Shown piece after piece: positions 25,946 through 34,689 of a stretch of 64,000 nt of DNA. Source of the DNA: JBNPEO01 sp050490315 (lineage in GTDB: Bacteria; Actinomycetota; Actinomycetes; Actinomycetales; Micrococcaceae). The DNA lies in NCBI RefSeq assembly GCF_050490315.1, contig NZ_JBNPEO010000012.1, positions 1-64,000 of the forward strand. The letters are read 5' to 3'. Below the pieces are notes generated by a model. The model was not told the origin of the DNA. It made no database searches and was given only the letters and a program-made list of their open reading frames with translations. Each line of letters begins with the position of its first letter. The first letter of the stretch is position 1. The position numbers were made by a program, and so were the translations under genes.

Positions 25946-25962
25946 GCGGAGCCGTGCCGGTC

Positions 25963-27459
25963 CTAAACAGTAACGCTAGGCATGTATTCCGCCGTGGTTT
26001 CTGAGTTTTGAACTATGGCTCGCAGTTGGCTTAGTCCTCCAGAAAGCGCACCAGCTGCGCGGGCCTGAACTAGGACATTTCCCAGTGCTGTGGCCTCGAC
26101 CGGTCCGGCAATGACGCGTTTTCCCGTGGCCTGGGCGGTGAGTTGACACAACAACGCATTCTGCGAACCGCCGCCAACAATATGAACCACACCCACCCGT
26201 ACATCGGCGAGTCGTTCGGCATCGAGGATGGTCCGGGCATACCCCGCGGCCAAGCTGTCCAGAATGCATCGAACAATGTGCGGGTGAGACTCAGGAAGCT
26301 CGCCGCCAGCAGTGCGCACGGCGGCTCGAATCCGCTGGGGCATGTTGTCAGGGGCAATAAAGAGCGCGTCATCGGCGTCCACCAATGGCCCACCAGCAGG
26401 TAGCTGCGCGGCAGCTTCCAATAACTCCTCAAGCGTTGTGGTGGACCCCTGGGCCGCCCACGTCCGCTGGCACTCGCTGAGTAACCAGAGCCCACCAACG
26501 TTACGCAAGTATCTGATGGTTCCATCCACGCCGCGTTCGTTGGTGAAGTTCGCTGCCCGGCTGGCCTCAGTCAGGACCGGATGTGAGAGTTCGACGCCGA
26601 CCAGGGACCATGTGCCCGAGGAGACGTACGCGAAACTCCCCTGAGTGCTGCGCACTTGGGCGGGAACGGCAGCCACCGCAGAGGCGGTGTCGTGTGAACC
26701 CACCGCTACCACCTTGGTGGTTATGGGCAGGCCCGTGCGTGCCGCGATGTCCTTGGTGAGGGTACCCAGGATCTCGCCGGGCTGGATGAGCGGCGGGAAC
26801 AAACCCGCGGGCAAACCCAAAGAATCAAACAACTCCGTAGCCCACTCCCCGGCCACTGCGTCGAAGAGCCCGGTGGTGGAGGCGTTGGTGGCCTCGGTGC
26901 GGCGCTGGCCGGTCAGCAAAAAGCCGATCAAATCCGGGATAAGCAGTGCCTGCAGTCCTCCCAAATCGGTCTCCGTGGCCAGCTGGTAGATGGTGTTGAA
27001 CGGCAGAAACTGCAGCCCGGTGGTGGCGTAGAGCCGGGACGGATCCAGTTTCTGGTGAACCCCGGCCACCGCATCACGGCTGCGGTCATCACGGTAACTA
27101 AACGGGGGCCCGAGCAAATCACCGGGCTCGTTGACCAACCCGTAATCAACAGCCCACGTATCGATCCCCACGCTTGCAATAACTTCACCGCTCGCCTGGG
27201 CAGTGCGCTGCGCAGCCGCAAGCCCGGTGAACACCTCATTGAACAAGGCCTCAAAGTCCCAGCGCAGGCCGCCGCCCAGCTCTTTGACGCCGTTAGGGAA
27301 ACGATGAACTGTCTCCAGCTCCACCCTTCCCCCAACGGCAGTACCAGCGACACCGGCAGTACCAGCGACACGGCCCAGAATCACCCGGCCTGAGGAAGCG
27401 CCGATGTCGACGGCGGCGAACAGGCCGCCGTCGACATCGCTGGGTAGCACTGTGCTCAT
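25963..27459 (-). CDS. rhaB: Rhamnulokinase
   Basis: A 498-residue FGGY-family kinase that phosphorylates L-rhamnulose to L-rhamnulose 1-phosphate. Visible are the ATP phosphate-1 motif AAVDIGASSGRVILG near residue 16, SVGIDTWAVDYGLV with the substrate Asp, PFSYRDDRSR, and the C-terminal adenosine motif HIVGGGSQNALLCQLTA. It is the last gene of the minus-strand rhamnose operon: its ATG overlaps the aldolase/dehydrogenase stop by 4 bp, and a terminator follows. Confidence 0.96.
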   Translation of the reverse strand: MSTVLPSDVDGGLFAAVDIGASSGRVILGRVAGTAGVAGTAVGGRVELETVHRFPNGVKELGGGLRWDFEALFNEVFTGLAAAQRTAQASGEVIASVGIDTWAVDYGLVNEPGDLLGPPFSYRDDRSRDAVAGVHQKLDPSRLYATTGLQFLPFNTIYQLATETDLGGLQALLIPDLIGFLLTGQRRTEATNASTTGLFDAVAGEWATELFDSLGLPAGLFPPLIQPGEILGTLTKDIAARTGLPITTKVVAVGSHDTASAVAAVPAQVRSTQGSFAYVSSGTWSLVGVELSHPVLTEASRAANFTNERGVDGTIRYLRNVGGLWLLSECQRTWAAQGSTTTLEELLEAAAQLPAGGPLVDADDALFIAPDNMPQRIRAAVRTAGGELPESHPHIVRCILDSLAAGYARTILDAERLADVRVGVVHIVGGGSQNALLCQLTAQATGKRVIAGPVEATALGNVLVQARAAGALSGGLSQLRAIVQNSETTAEYMPSVTV

Positions 27460-29495
27460 CGTAGGAAGGCTGCTGCCACACCGGCGTCTACCGGAATGTG
27501 CAGGCCCGTGGTGTGGGAGAGTTCGCTCCCGGTCAGAACCGCTGCCGCGTTGGCCACGTTTTCTGGGAGCACTTCGCGCTTGAGCAGTGTGCGCTGGGCG
27601 TAGTACTTGCCAAGATCCTGCTCGTCCACGCCATATACGGCCGCGCGCTTGGCACCCCAGCCGCCGGCGAAGATTCCGGAGCCGCGGACCACGCCGTCGG
27701 GGTTGATGCCGTTGACGCGGATGCCGTGCTCACCCAGTTCGGCTGCGAGCAGGCGAACCTGGTGGGCCTGATCAGCCTTGGTGGCGGAGTAGGCAATGTT
27801 GTTGGGCCCGGCAAAGACGGAGTTCTTCGAGGAGATGTAGACGATGTCCCCGCCCATTTCCTGATCAATCATGACCTTCGCGGCAGCCTTGGACACCAGG
27901 AATGAACCCTTAGCCATGACGTTGTGCTGCAGGTCCCAATCCTTTTCCGTGGTCTCCAAAAGCGGCTTGGAGATGGACAACCCTGCGTTGTTGACCACCA
28001 GGTCCAGGCCACCGAAAGCCAGAACTGCCGCCTGGATAGCGGTGTTGATCTGTGCCTCGTCAGTGACGTCGGCTTGGACACCGATGGCCACGTCCGCGCC
28101 GCCCAATTCCGCAGCGACGGCCTGTGCGTTCTCAAGGTTCAGGTCCGCGATCACTACGCACGCGCCGTCGGACGCTAAACGGGTGGCGATCGCCTTACCA
28201 ATACCCGACGCCGCACCGGTCACCAAAGCGATACGGCTCGCGTGAGACTTCGGCTGAGGCATCCGAGCCAACTTGGCCTCTTCAAGGGCCCAGTACTCAA
28301 TGCGGAACTTCTCCGATTCCTCAATGGGCGCATACGTAGAAATGGCCTCCGCACCACGCATCACATTGATAGCGTTCAGGTAGAACTCCCCCGCCACCCG
28401 GGCGGTCTGCTTGTTCGCGCCGAAGGAGAACATACCCACGCCTGGGACCAGCACAATGGCCGGATCCGCGCCACGCAACGCCGGGCTATCGGCGGTAGCG
28501 TGGCGGTCGTAGTACCCCTGGTAATCGTCACGGTACGCCGCGTGAAGCTCCTTAAGCCGGCTCACCACATCCTCTACCGGCGCATCCGCAGGCAGGTCCA
28601 CAATCAAGGGCTTGACCTTGGTGCGCAGGAAGTGGTCCGGGCAGGAAGTGCCCAGGGCCCCGAGCCGCGGGTGCTCAGCGGCCTCGAGGAACTCTAGAAC
28701 AGCAGCATCATCACTAAAATGGCCCAGCTGCGGCTTGTCAGTGGACGCGAGGCCCCGGATGACCGGCGCCAAAGCGGCGGCCTTGGCCCGGCGTTCAGCC
28801 TCAGGAAGCGCACCAAAGCCCGGAAGCTTAGCTCCAAAAGGCTCCTCTTTACCGTTCTCCTTGATGAACTTCTCAGCCTGATCAATGATCCACAGCGAAT
28901 TGGCTTCGGCCTCATCGCTAGTGGCGCCCCACGCTGTGATGCCATGACCACCCAAAATAGTACCGATGGCCTGGGGGTTTGCTTCCTTGATCGCCGCAAT
29001 ATCTACGCCCAGCTGGAAACCGGGGCGACGCCACGGCACCCACACCACTTTCTCGCCAAAGATCTTGGCCGTGAGCGCTTCGCCGTCCACAGCTGTAGCG
29101 ATTGCAATGCCAGAATCCGGGTGCAAGTGATCTACGTGAGCCGCGTCAACCAGCCCGTGCATCGCCGTATCAATGGAAGGCGCGGCGCCACCTTTACCGT
29201 GAAGGCAGTAGTCAAACGCCGCCACCATCTCGTCCTCACGCTCCACACCAGGGTAAACGGACTTCAGTGCCTTCAACCGGTCTAGGCGCAGGACCGCGAG
29301 GTTCTCAGCCTTCAACGTGCCGAGGTCACCGCCGGAGCCCTTGACCCACATCAACTCCACGTCTTCTCCAGTCACCGGATCTTTCTCGGTGCCTTTGGCC
29401 GAGGTGTTACCACCGGCAAAGTTGGTATTGCGTTTGTCCGCACCGAGCCGGTTGGAACGGGAAATCAGTTCTTGAACAGCCTTGTTCTCAGTCAT
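27456..29495 (-). CDS. Bifunctional rhamnulose-1-phosphate aldolase/short-chain dehydrogenase
   Basis: A 679-residue fusion. The N-terminal half (to about residue 400) is a class II aldolase/RhaD-type domain, with AHVDHLHPDSGIA, GGHGITAWG and CPDHFLRTKVKP supplying zinc-site histidines. The C-terminal half is an SDR with ALVTGAASGIGKAIATRL (NAD site) and the catalytic IAYSATKADQ (Tyr, Lys). It cleaves L-rhamnulose 1-phosphate to dihydroxyacetone phosphate and L-lactaldehyde and oxidises the lactaldehyde; this is the RhaEW type known from Bacillus. I start at the ATG at 29495 (MTENKAVQ), 5 bp after rhaI, rather than 18 bp earlier. Confidence 0.94.
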   Translation of the reverse strand: MTENKAVQELISRSNRLGADKRNTNFAGGNTSAKGTEKDPVTGEDVELMWVKGSGGDLGTLKAENLAVLRLDRLKALKSVYPGVEREDEMVAAFDYCLHGKGGAAPSIDTAMHGLVDAAHVDHLHPDSGIAIATAVDGEALTAKIFGEKVVWVPWRRPGFQLGVDIAAIKEANPQAIGTILGGHGITAWGATSDEAEANSLWIIDQAEKFIKENGKEEPFGAKLPGFGALPEAERRAKAAALAPVIRGLASTDKPQLGHFSDDAAVLEFLEAAEHPRLGALGTSCPDHFLRTKVKPLIVDLPADAPVEDVVSRLKELHAAYRDDYQGYYDRHATADSPALRGADPAIVLVPGVGMFSFGANKQTARVAGEFYLNAINVMRGAEAISTYAPIEESEKFRIEYWALEEAKLARMPQPKSHASRIALVTGAASGIGKAIATRLASDGACVVIADLNLENAQAVAAELGGADVAIGVQADVTDEAQINTAIQAAVLAFGGLDLVVNNAGLSISKPLLETTEKDWDLQHNVMAKGSFLVSKAAAKVMIDQEMGGDIVYISSKNSVFAGPNNIAYSATKADQAHQVRLLAAELGEHGIRVNGINPDGVVRGSGIFAGGWGAKRAAVYGVDEQDLGKYYAQRTLLKREVLPENVANAAAVLTGSELSHTTGLHIPVDAGVAAAFLR

Positions 29496-29500
29496 AGCTC

Positions 29501-30667
29501 TTAGGCACCCCATCCAGCTTGCTGGCCGCCTGCGCGGTCCTCGTTAATTTTCTTTTGGTAACCACTGGCCTTGTACGCGGCCATCGGGTCCGCAGGCAGT
29601 CCCCGCTCTTCACGCCACCGCGCCAGCATGGGCCGTACGTCCGTGTAGAAGGCATCGTTGAAGATGCCGTTGGCGGCCAACACGTCCCCGCTCTTCTGAG
29701 CATCTTCCAACGCCGCGGTATCTATCAACAGTGCACGAGCCGTCATTTCCTGAACGTTGAGCACCGAGCGAATCTGACCCGGAATCTTTTCCTCCAAGTT
29801 GTGGCACTGGTCCAACATCAGCGCCACACCGGACTCCGCCCCAAAACCGCCACCACGGATCACCTCATGCATAATCCGGAACAACTGGAACGGATCAGCC
29901 GCGCCCACAATCAAGTCATCATCCGCGTAGAAGCGTGAGTTGAAATCGAACGAACCCAGTTTGCCCAACCGCAGCAACTGCATCACGATGAATTCGATAT
30001 TCGTGCCCGGAGCGTGATGACCAGTGTCCAAGCAAACAAACGCCTTCTCCCCCAGAGCAAGCGTCTGGGCATAAGAAGTCCCCCAGTCCGGAACATCGGT
30101 GTGGTAGAAAGCCGGCTCGAAGAACTTGTACTCCAGCACCAGGCGCTGCTCCGCACCCAGGCCGGCGTAAATCTCCTGCAAGGATTCGGCCAGACGATCC
30201 TGCCGGCCACGCATGTCATCCTGGCCCGGGTAGTTAGTACCGTCCGCAAGCCAAATCTTCAGATCACGCGAGCCCGTGGCGTGCATGATCTCCAAGCACT
30301 CGAGGTGGTGATCAATGGCACGGCGGCGAACCGACTCATTCGAGGAGGTCAAAGAACCAAACTTGTACTCATCATCCTGGAAAGTGTTGGAGTTGATAGT
30401 ACCCAAACCAACACCAAGACCGGCCGCGTAATCCTTCAGAGCCGAATAATCATCCACCTTGTCCCACGGGATGTGCAACGCAACCGTAGGCGCCAAACCC
30501 GTGAGCTCGTGAACCTTAGCGGCATCAGCGATTTTCTCCTGAACCGTACGGGGAGTCCCAGCAGTTCCAAAAACCTTGAACCTAGTCCCCGAATTTCCAT
30601 AAGCCCACGAAGGGACCTCAATAGCAAGTTCCCCGAGGCGGCTCCAGGCCGATGGGATGGTAGTCAT
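29501..30667 (-). CDS. rhaI: L-rhamnose isomerase
   Basis: A 388-residue TIM-barrel isomerase of the RhaI (non-RhaA) type, converting L-rhamnose to L-rhamnulose. Metal and substrate residues are visible in RLVLEYKFFEPAFYHTDVPD (Glu, His), FVCLDTGHHAPGTN, and SFDFNSRFYADDDLIVGAAD. ATG at 30667 follows AAAGGGAAA. It lies 17 bp behind rhaM and 5 bp ahead of the aldolase/dehydrogenase. Transcription is likely controlled by the palindromes at 31066 and 31178. Confidence 0.95.
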   Translation of the reverse strand: MTTIPSAWSRLGELAIEVPSWAYGNSGTRFKVFGTAGTPRTVQEKIADAAKVHELTGLAPTVALHIPWDKVDDYSALKDYAAGLGVGLGTINSNTFQDDEYKFGSLTSSNESVRRRAIDHHLECLEIMHATGSRDLKIWLADGTNYPGQDDMRGRQDRLAESLQEIYAGLGAEQRLVLEYKFFEPAFYHTDVPDWGTSYAQTLALGEKAFVCLDTGHHAPGTNIEFIVMQLLRLGKLGSFDFNSRFYADDDLIVGAADPFQLFRIMHEVIRGGGFGAESGVALMLDQCHNLEEKIPGQIRSVLNVQEMTARALLIDTAALEDAQKSGDVLAANGIFNDAFYTDVRPMLARWREERGLPADPMAAYKASGYQKKINEDRAGGQQAGWGA

Positions 30668-30684
30668 TGTTTTTCCCTTTGCGT

Positions 30685-31038
30685 TTAGTTGCTGCCCGGG
30701 GCGTCATTGGCCGCGGACAGTTGATCGTCAAGATTGAAAATTTCTTCCAGCTGAACAAAGCCCTGATCCGGGGCTTGTTTATCGTCTTGAAAGAGGAGTG
30801 CCATTTCGGCCTGCCAGCGGGCATTGACCTCGGTTAAAGCCATACGCGCCCGGACGGCGTCAAAGTCATCGCATTCCACATAGCCCACCAACAAGCCGTC
30901 ATCTGCTAAAAACAGCGAATAGTTGTTCCACCCGGCCGCCTTCAACTCTCTGAGCATCTCTGGCCAGACAGCAGCATGGCGTCTTTTGTACTCCTCGATC
31001 TGACGTGGCTGGATCGACGAGCGAAAGCACACCCTCAT
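30685..31038 (-). CDS. rhaM: L-rhamnose mutarotase
   Basis: A 117-residue ferredoxin-like dimeric protein that interconverts the anomers of L-rhamnose. RVCFRSSIQPRQIEEYKRRH and HAAVWPEMLRELKAAGWNNY are the family's N-terminal half with the catalytic His; LFLADDGLLVGYVECDD and the MALTEVNARWQAEM helix complete it. It is the first gene of the operon, 167 bp from the divergent LacI regulator. RBS GGAGATTTTCGC lies just before the ATG. Confidence 0.94.
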   Translation of the reverse strand: MRVCFRSSIQPRQIEEYKRRHAAVWPEMLRELKAAGWNNYSLFLADDGLLVGYVECDDFDAVRARMALTEVNARWQAEMALLFQDDKQAPDQGFVQLEEIFNLDDQLSAANDAPGSN

Positions 31039-31065
31039 GCGAAAATCTCCTGAAAACAGACTGAA

Positions 31066-31077
31066 TGAATCGATTCA
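31066..31077. promoter_or_regulatory. LacI-type operator for the rhamnose operon (site 1)
   Basis: TGAATCGATTCA, a perfect 12-bp palindrome with a central CG as is typical for LacI-family operators, 28 bp upstream of the rhaM start. A near copy lies at 31178 and TGAATCGTTTCA at 40433. Confidence 0.75.
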
Positions 31078-31177
31078 AATGTAAACCACATCACACGTTA
31101 TGGTGTTTGGGCGCGGCGTGTCAACAGTTGGGAAATTCTGGTGCCGAAGTGCAGCACGTAGCATGGGGGCAGCTAGT

Positions 31178-31189
31178 TGAGTCGATTCA
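31178..31189. promoter_or_regulatory. LacI-type operator for the rhamnose regulator (site 2)
   Basis: TGAGTCGATTCA differs from site 1 by one base and sits 16 bp before the regulator start, suggesting autoregulation and possible looping with site 1 (112 bp apart). Confidence 0.7.
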
Positions 31190-31205
31190 GGAATGGAGTT
31201 GCCAG

Positions 31206-32222
31206 ATGTCCAGCGGGGCCGGTGCCAAACTGAAGGACGTCGCTGCACTGGCAGGAGTTTCGGTTGGCACCGTCTCCAATGTGTTGAACCGGCCGGATCA
31301 AGTTTCACAAAACAAGCGGGACCTAGTGCTAGCGGCCATCGAGCAATTGGGATTCATCCGCAACGAATCCGCTCGCTCACTCCGGTCCGGATCTACCAGG
31401 AGCTTAGGCATGCTGGTACTGGACATCAGAAACCCCTTCTTCACTGACGTTGCTCTTGGCGCTGAGAACGTAGCTGAAGAGCGCAAACACTCCCTCATCC
31501 TGGCTAACACAGCAGAAGATGCAGCACGAGAGTTGGCGTACCTAGATCTCTTTGAACAACAACGCGTCCAAGGCATCCTTGTGACACCGTTGGGCGAGGT
31601 TCTTGAACGTCTAGAAACCATGCGTGCGCGGGGAATTCCATCGGTTCTGGTTGACCGGCTGGCTGGCACCGGCGATTTCTGTTCAGTTTCCGTTGATGAC
31701 GTTGCCGGTGGCCACAGCGCCATGCAGCACCTTATAGAAACCGGCTCGGTGCGCCCGGCCTTTGTAGGCGGACCCTTCACCTTGAAACAGGTCCAAGACC
31801 GTTACCGTGGCGCCACGGACGCCGCCGCTGCCGCAGGTGTGCCGCTGCAGCTTTTTGAAACGCGTGATCTGAATTTTGAGCGCGGCCGCCAAATTGGTGA
31901 TCAGATAGCAAGGATGCAACCATCCAAACGTCCAGACTCGCTTTTTGCAGCTAACGATCAACTGGCACTGGGGCTCCTGCAGTCCTTCACAGCCAACGGC
32001 CTGAAGGTGCCCAACGACGTGGCCATCATCGGGTTCGACGACATCGACTTCGCCTCCCAATCCAGCATCCCCCTGAGCTCCATCCACCAGCCCCGGCACT
32101 TGATTGGCGAACGCGCCGCACAGCTCCTTTTTGACGAGATAAACGCCGATTCACCCCACGTACACAGTCAGGTGGTTTTCACTCCGGAACTGGTTATCAG
32201 GCAGAGCACCTTACGCAGCTAG
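31206..32222 (+). CDS. LacI-family regulator, probably of rhamnose genes
   Basis: A 338-residue repressor. The N-terminal HTH is KLKDVAALAGVSVGTVSNVL, with the hinge helix and RNESARSLRSGSTRSLGMLV following; the periplasmic-binding-protein-like domain contains VLVDRLAG, GGPFTLKQVQDRYRG and IIGFDDIDFAS. ATG at 31206 has GGAG 7 bp before it; upstream codons back to 31065 have no HTH-family content. It is divergent from rhaM, and the two palindromes between them make it the likely rhamnose-responsive repressor; the inducer is inferred. Confidence 0.92.
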   Translation: MSSGAGAKLKDVAALAGVSVGTVSNVLNRPDQVSQNKRDLVLAAIEQLGFIRNESARSLRSGSTRSLGMLVLDIRNPFFTDVALGAENVAEERKHSLILANTAEDAARELAYLDLFEQQRVQGILVTPLGEVLERLETMRARGIPSVLVDRLAGTGDFCSVSVDDVAGGHSAMQHLIETGSVRPAFVGGPFTLKQVQDRYRGATDAAAAAGVPLQLFETRDLNFERGRQIGDQIARMQPSKRPDSLFAANDQLALGLLQSFTANGLKVPNDVAIIGFDDIDFASQSSIPLSSIHQPRHLIGERAAQLLFDEINADSPHVHSQVVFTPELVIRQSTLRS

Positions 32223-32254
32223 CTTTAAGTGGGCGCAGCTCGCTACAATCGGCC

Positions 32255-33331
32255 TCAGCCAACGTGAGCAGAATCCACTCCCCTGGTACTACCTCGCAAC
32301 ATAACCCGGCCCACCACATCGGCGAGTGGATCGTCGTCGTCCATCCCCAGTGCCAATGCGGAAGCGCGCAAACCTATTTCTTCTACCGGCAATTGTGCAG
32401 TGGTCAAGCTGGGCCTAAAGTCACGCAGGGTCTCAACATCGTCAAACCCGGCCACACCAATGTGATGGGGCACTTGCAGTCCGCGCTCCAAAAGCCCTGC
32501 AATGACCCCCATGGCCATCACGTCATTAACAGCAAAAATGCACTTCTCAGAAATCGCCTCGGCGGCGGAACGCTCACCCAACTGCGCCGCAATGCTCAGC
32601 CCCGCCGCATACCCGCCCGCTCGGGAGAATTCAACACGAACAACTTCTGCCGCGGCGCGGCCAGCATCAGCCAGCGCGCTTTGAAAACCCGCTAGCCGCA
32701 CGTCCGAGGTCACAAGACCATCCGGACCAGCAACAACCAGGAATCTTTTATAGCCAAGACCGAGTAAAGCCTGACCCAGGGCATACGCCTGTTCAACATT
32801 GGGGACTTTCAACACGCGCACTCCGGCAACGTCCAGCAGCGCAGGCAGGGCCGCACCTACCATCGACACCGAGCCGCCATAGTTGCAGTAGCGCTCAATT
32901 TCTGCAGCAAGCAAGCTGTTGTCTTTTTCGGCGCCAGGCAAATGCGAACGTGAACCAGCAATAACAATGGCCTCAGCCCGCCGGGCCGCAAAAGCAGCAA
33001 CTGCCTCGCGTTCATCTGACGGGCTGCCATCGGTGCTGGCCAACAAAACCATTTTTCCAGCGCTTTTTGCCTGCTTTTGAACGCCGCGAGCCAAGGTAGA
33101 AAAGTATGGGTCAGCGATGTCGTGAACCACTAGGCCAATCAGACCCGTGCTAGATCGCGCCAAAGACTGCGCCTGAGCGTTGGCTACATATCCAAGTTCA
33201 AGGGCTGCGCCTTGAACCCGCTTGGTGACGGCGGCACCTGGGGTACGCGTTGAACCATTAAGCACACGGGAAGCAGTGGCTAGTGAAACACCGGCCAGCT
33301 TAGCGACGTCGGCCAGGGTACTGGCTGCCAC
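32255..33331 (-). CDS. LacI-family regulator of the Gfo/Idh-DUF993 operon
   Basis: A 358-residue repressor. HTH: TLADVAKLAGVSLATASRVL; hinge region ANAQAQSLARSSTGLIGLVV; effector domain ends VAGFDDVETLRDFRPSLTT. The GTG at 33331 has GGAGG 5-9 bp upstream, which I prefer over an ATG 69 bp earlier. It is divergent from the operon at 33520, with the perfect palindrome GGAAAGCGCTTTCC (33474-33487) between. A one-mismatch copy at 40407 lies before the MHS permease. Inducer unknown. Confidence 0.92.
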   Translation of the reverse strand: MAASTLADVAKLAGVSLATASRVLNGSTRTPGAAVTKRVQGAALELGYVANAQAQSLARSSTGLIGLVVHDIADPYFSTLARGVQKQAKSAGKMVLLASTDGSPSDEREAVAAFAARRAEAIVIAGSRSHLPGAEKDNSLLAAEIERYCNYGGSVSMVGAALPALLDVAGVRVLKVPNVEQAYALGQALLGLGYKRFLVVAGPDGLVTSDVRLAGFQSALADAGRAAAEVVRVEFSRAGGYAAGLSIAAQLGERSAAEAISEKCIFAVNDVMAMGVIAGLLERGLQVPHHIGVAGFDDVETLRDFRPSLTTAQLPVEEIGLRASALALGMDDDDPLADVVGRVMLRGSTRGVDSAHVG

Positions 33332-33473
33332 AAGACCTCCATAGTTTGCACGTAAGTTTTTGTACACAGTGACCGGTTCCTGGTCACTGAATGCTCCCAT
33401 GCTAGGGGAATTTCCGGCGCTTGCACGTCAACGCTTGCCATCGCCCGCGCCACACTGCACAATAGTCACAAGC

Positions 33474-33487
33474 GGAAAGCGCTTTCC
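33474..33487. promoter_or_regulatory. LacI-type operator GGAAAGCGCTTTCC
   Basis: A perfect 14-bp palindrome 32 bp before the Gfo/Idh/MocA start and 142 bp before the divergent regulator start. Its core AAGCGCTT is the classic LacI-family half-site pair. Confidence 0.8.
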
Positions 33488-33519
33488 ACAATCTCTAGTC
33501 AACGACGATGGAGGACACC

Positions 33520-34689
33520 ATGGGTGCCGAACAACGAACAATCCGAATTGCCATGAATGGCATTACTGGCCGGATGGGTTACCGTCAACACTTACTGCGG
33601 TCCATCCTCCCCATCCGGGATGCTGGCGGATTCACCCTTGAAGACGGCACCAAGGTTCAGATCGAACCCATTCTGGTTGGCCGCAATGAAGCCAAGGTCC
33701 GCGAGCTTGCTGAACTTCACAAAGTGGGCGAATGGTCCACTGACCTAGATGCCGTAATTAATGACCCCACCGTGGACGTTGTTTTTGACGCGTCCATGAC
33801 CAGTCTGCGTGCAGCCACGCTGAAGAAGGCTATGCGCGCCGGTAAACACATCTTTACCGAAAAGCCCACTGCCGAGACCCTCGAAGAAGCAATCGAACTT
33901 GCCCAGATCGGCAAAGACGCTGGCGTCACCGCTGGCGTTGTTCACGACAAGCTTTACCTCCCGGGCCTGGTAAAACTGCGCCGGTTGGTAGACGAGGGCT
34001 TCTTTGGCCGTATCCTCTCCATCCGCGGAGAATTCGGATACTGGGTCTTTGAAGGCGACGTCCAAACTGCACAGCGCCCCTCCTGGAACTACCGCAAGGA
34101 GGACGGCGGTGGAATGACAACCGACATGTTCTGCCACTGGAACTACGTGCTTGAGGGCATCATTGGGCAGGTCAAGAGCGTCAACGCCAAGACTGCCACC
34201 CACATCCCCACGCGCTGGGATGAAGCTGGCAAAGAATATAAGGCAACGGCTGACGACGCCTCATACGGCATCTTTGAACTCGAAACACCCGGCGGCGACC
34301 CGGTCATCGGCCAAATCAACTCTTCCTGGGCCGTCCGTGTTTACCGTGACGAACTAGTGGAGTTCCAAGTCGATGGCACCCACGGTTCCGCCGTGGCGGG
34401 CTTGAACAAATGTGTGGCTCAGCAGCGCGCGCACACACCCAAGCCGGTATGGAATCCTGACTTGCCCGTCACGGAATCCTTCCGCAGCCAATGGCAAGAA
34501 GTCCCGGCTAACGCCGATCTGGACAACGGCTTCAAGCTCCAATGGGAAGAATTCTTGCGCGATGTTGTGGCCGGACGCGAACACCGTTTTGGCTTGCTTT
34601 CAGCCGCCCGCGGAGTCCAGCTGGCCGAACTCGGCCTCCAGTCCTCCGAGGAGCGCCGCACCATCGATATCCCGGAGATCACCCTCTAA
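33520..34689 (+). CDS. Gfo/Idh/MocA-family oxidoreductase
   Basis: A 389-residue NAD(P)-dependent sugar-type dehydrogenase. The N-terminal Rossmann domain starts TIRIAMNGITGRMGYRQHLL (a GxxGxxG variant), then FDASMTSLRAATLKKAM and the signature HIFTEKPTAETLEEA with Glu-Lys-Pro. The C-terminal domain has DGGGMTTDMFCHWNYVLEG, the Asp and His of the catalytic centre. I start at 33520 (RBS GGAGG 5-9 bp upstream); an ATG at 33508 is possible. First gene of a three-gene operon, overlapping the next by 1 bp (TAATG). Substrate unknown. Confidence 0.93.
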   Translation: MGAEQRTIRIAMNGITGRMGYRQHLLRSILPIRDAGGFTLEDGTKVQIEPILVGRNEAKVRELAELHKVGEWSTDLDAVINDPTVDVVFDASMTSLRAATLKKAMRAGKHIFTEKPTAETLEEAIELAQIGKDAGVTAGVVHDKLYLPGLVKLRRLVDEGFFGRILSIRGEFGYWVFEGDVQTAQRPSWNYRKEDGGGMTTDMFCHWNYVLEGIIGQVKSVNAKTATHIPTRWDEAGKEYKATADDASYGIFELETPGGDPVIGQINSSWAVRVYRDELVEFQVDGTHGSAVAGLNKCVAQQRAHTPKPVWNPDLPVTESFRSQWQEVPANADLDNGFKLQWEEFLRDVVAGREHRFGLLSAARGVQLAELGLQSSEERRTIDIPEITL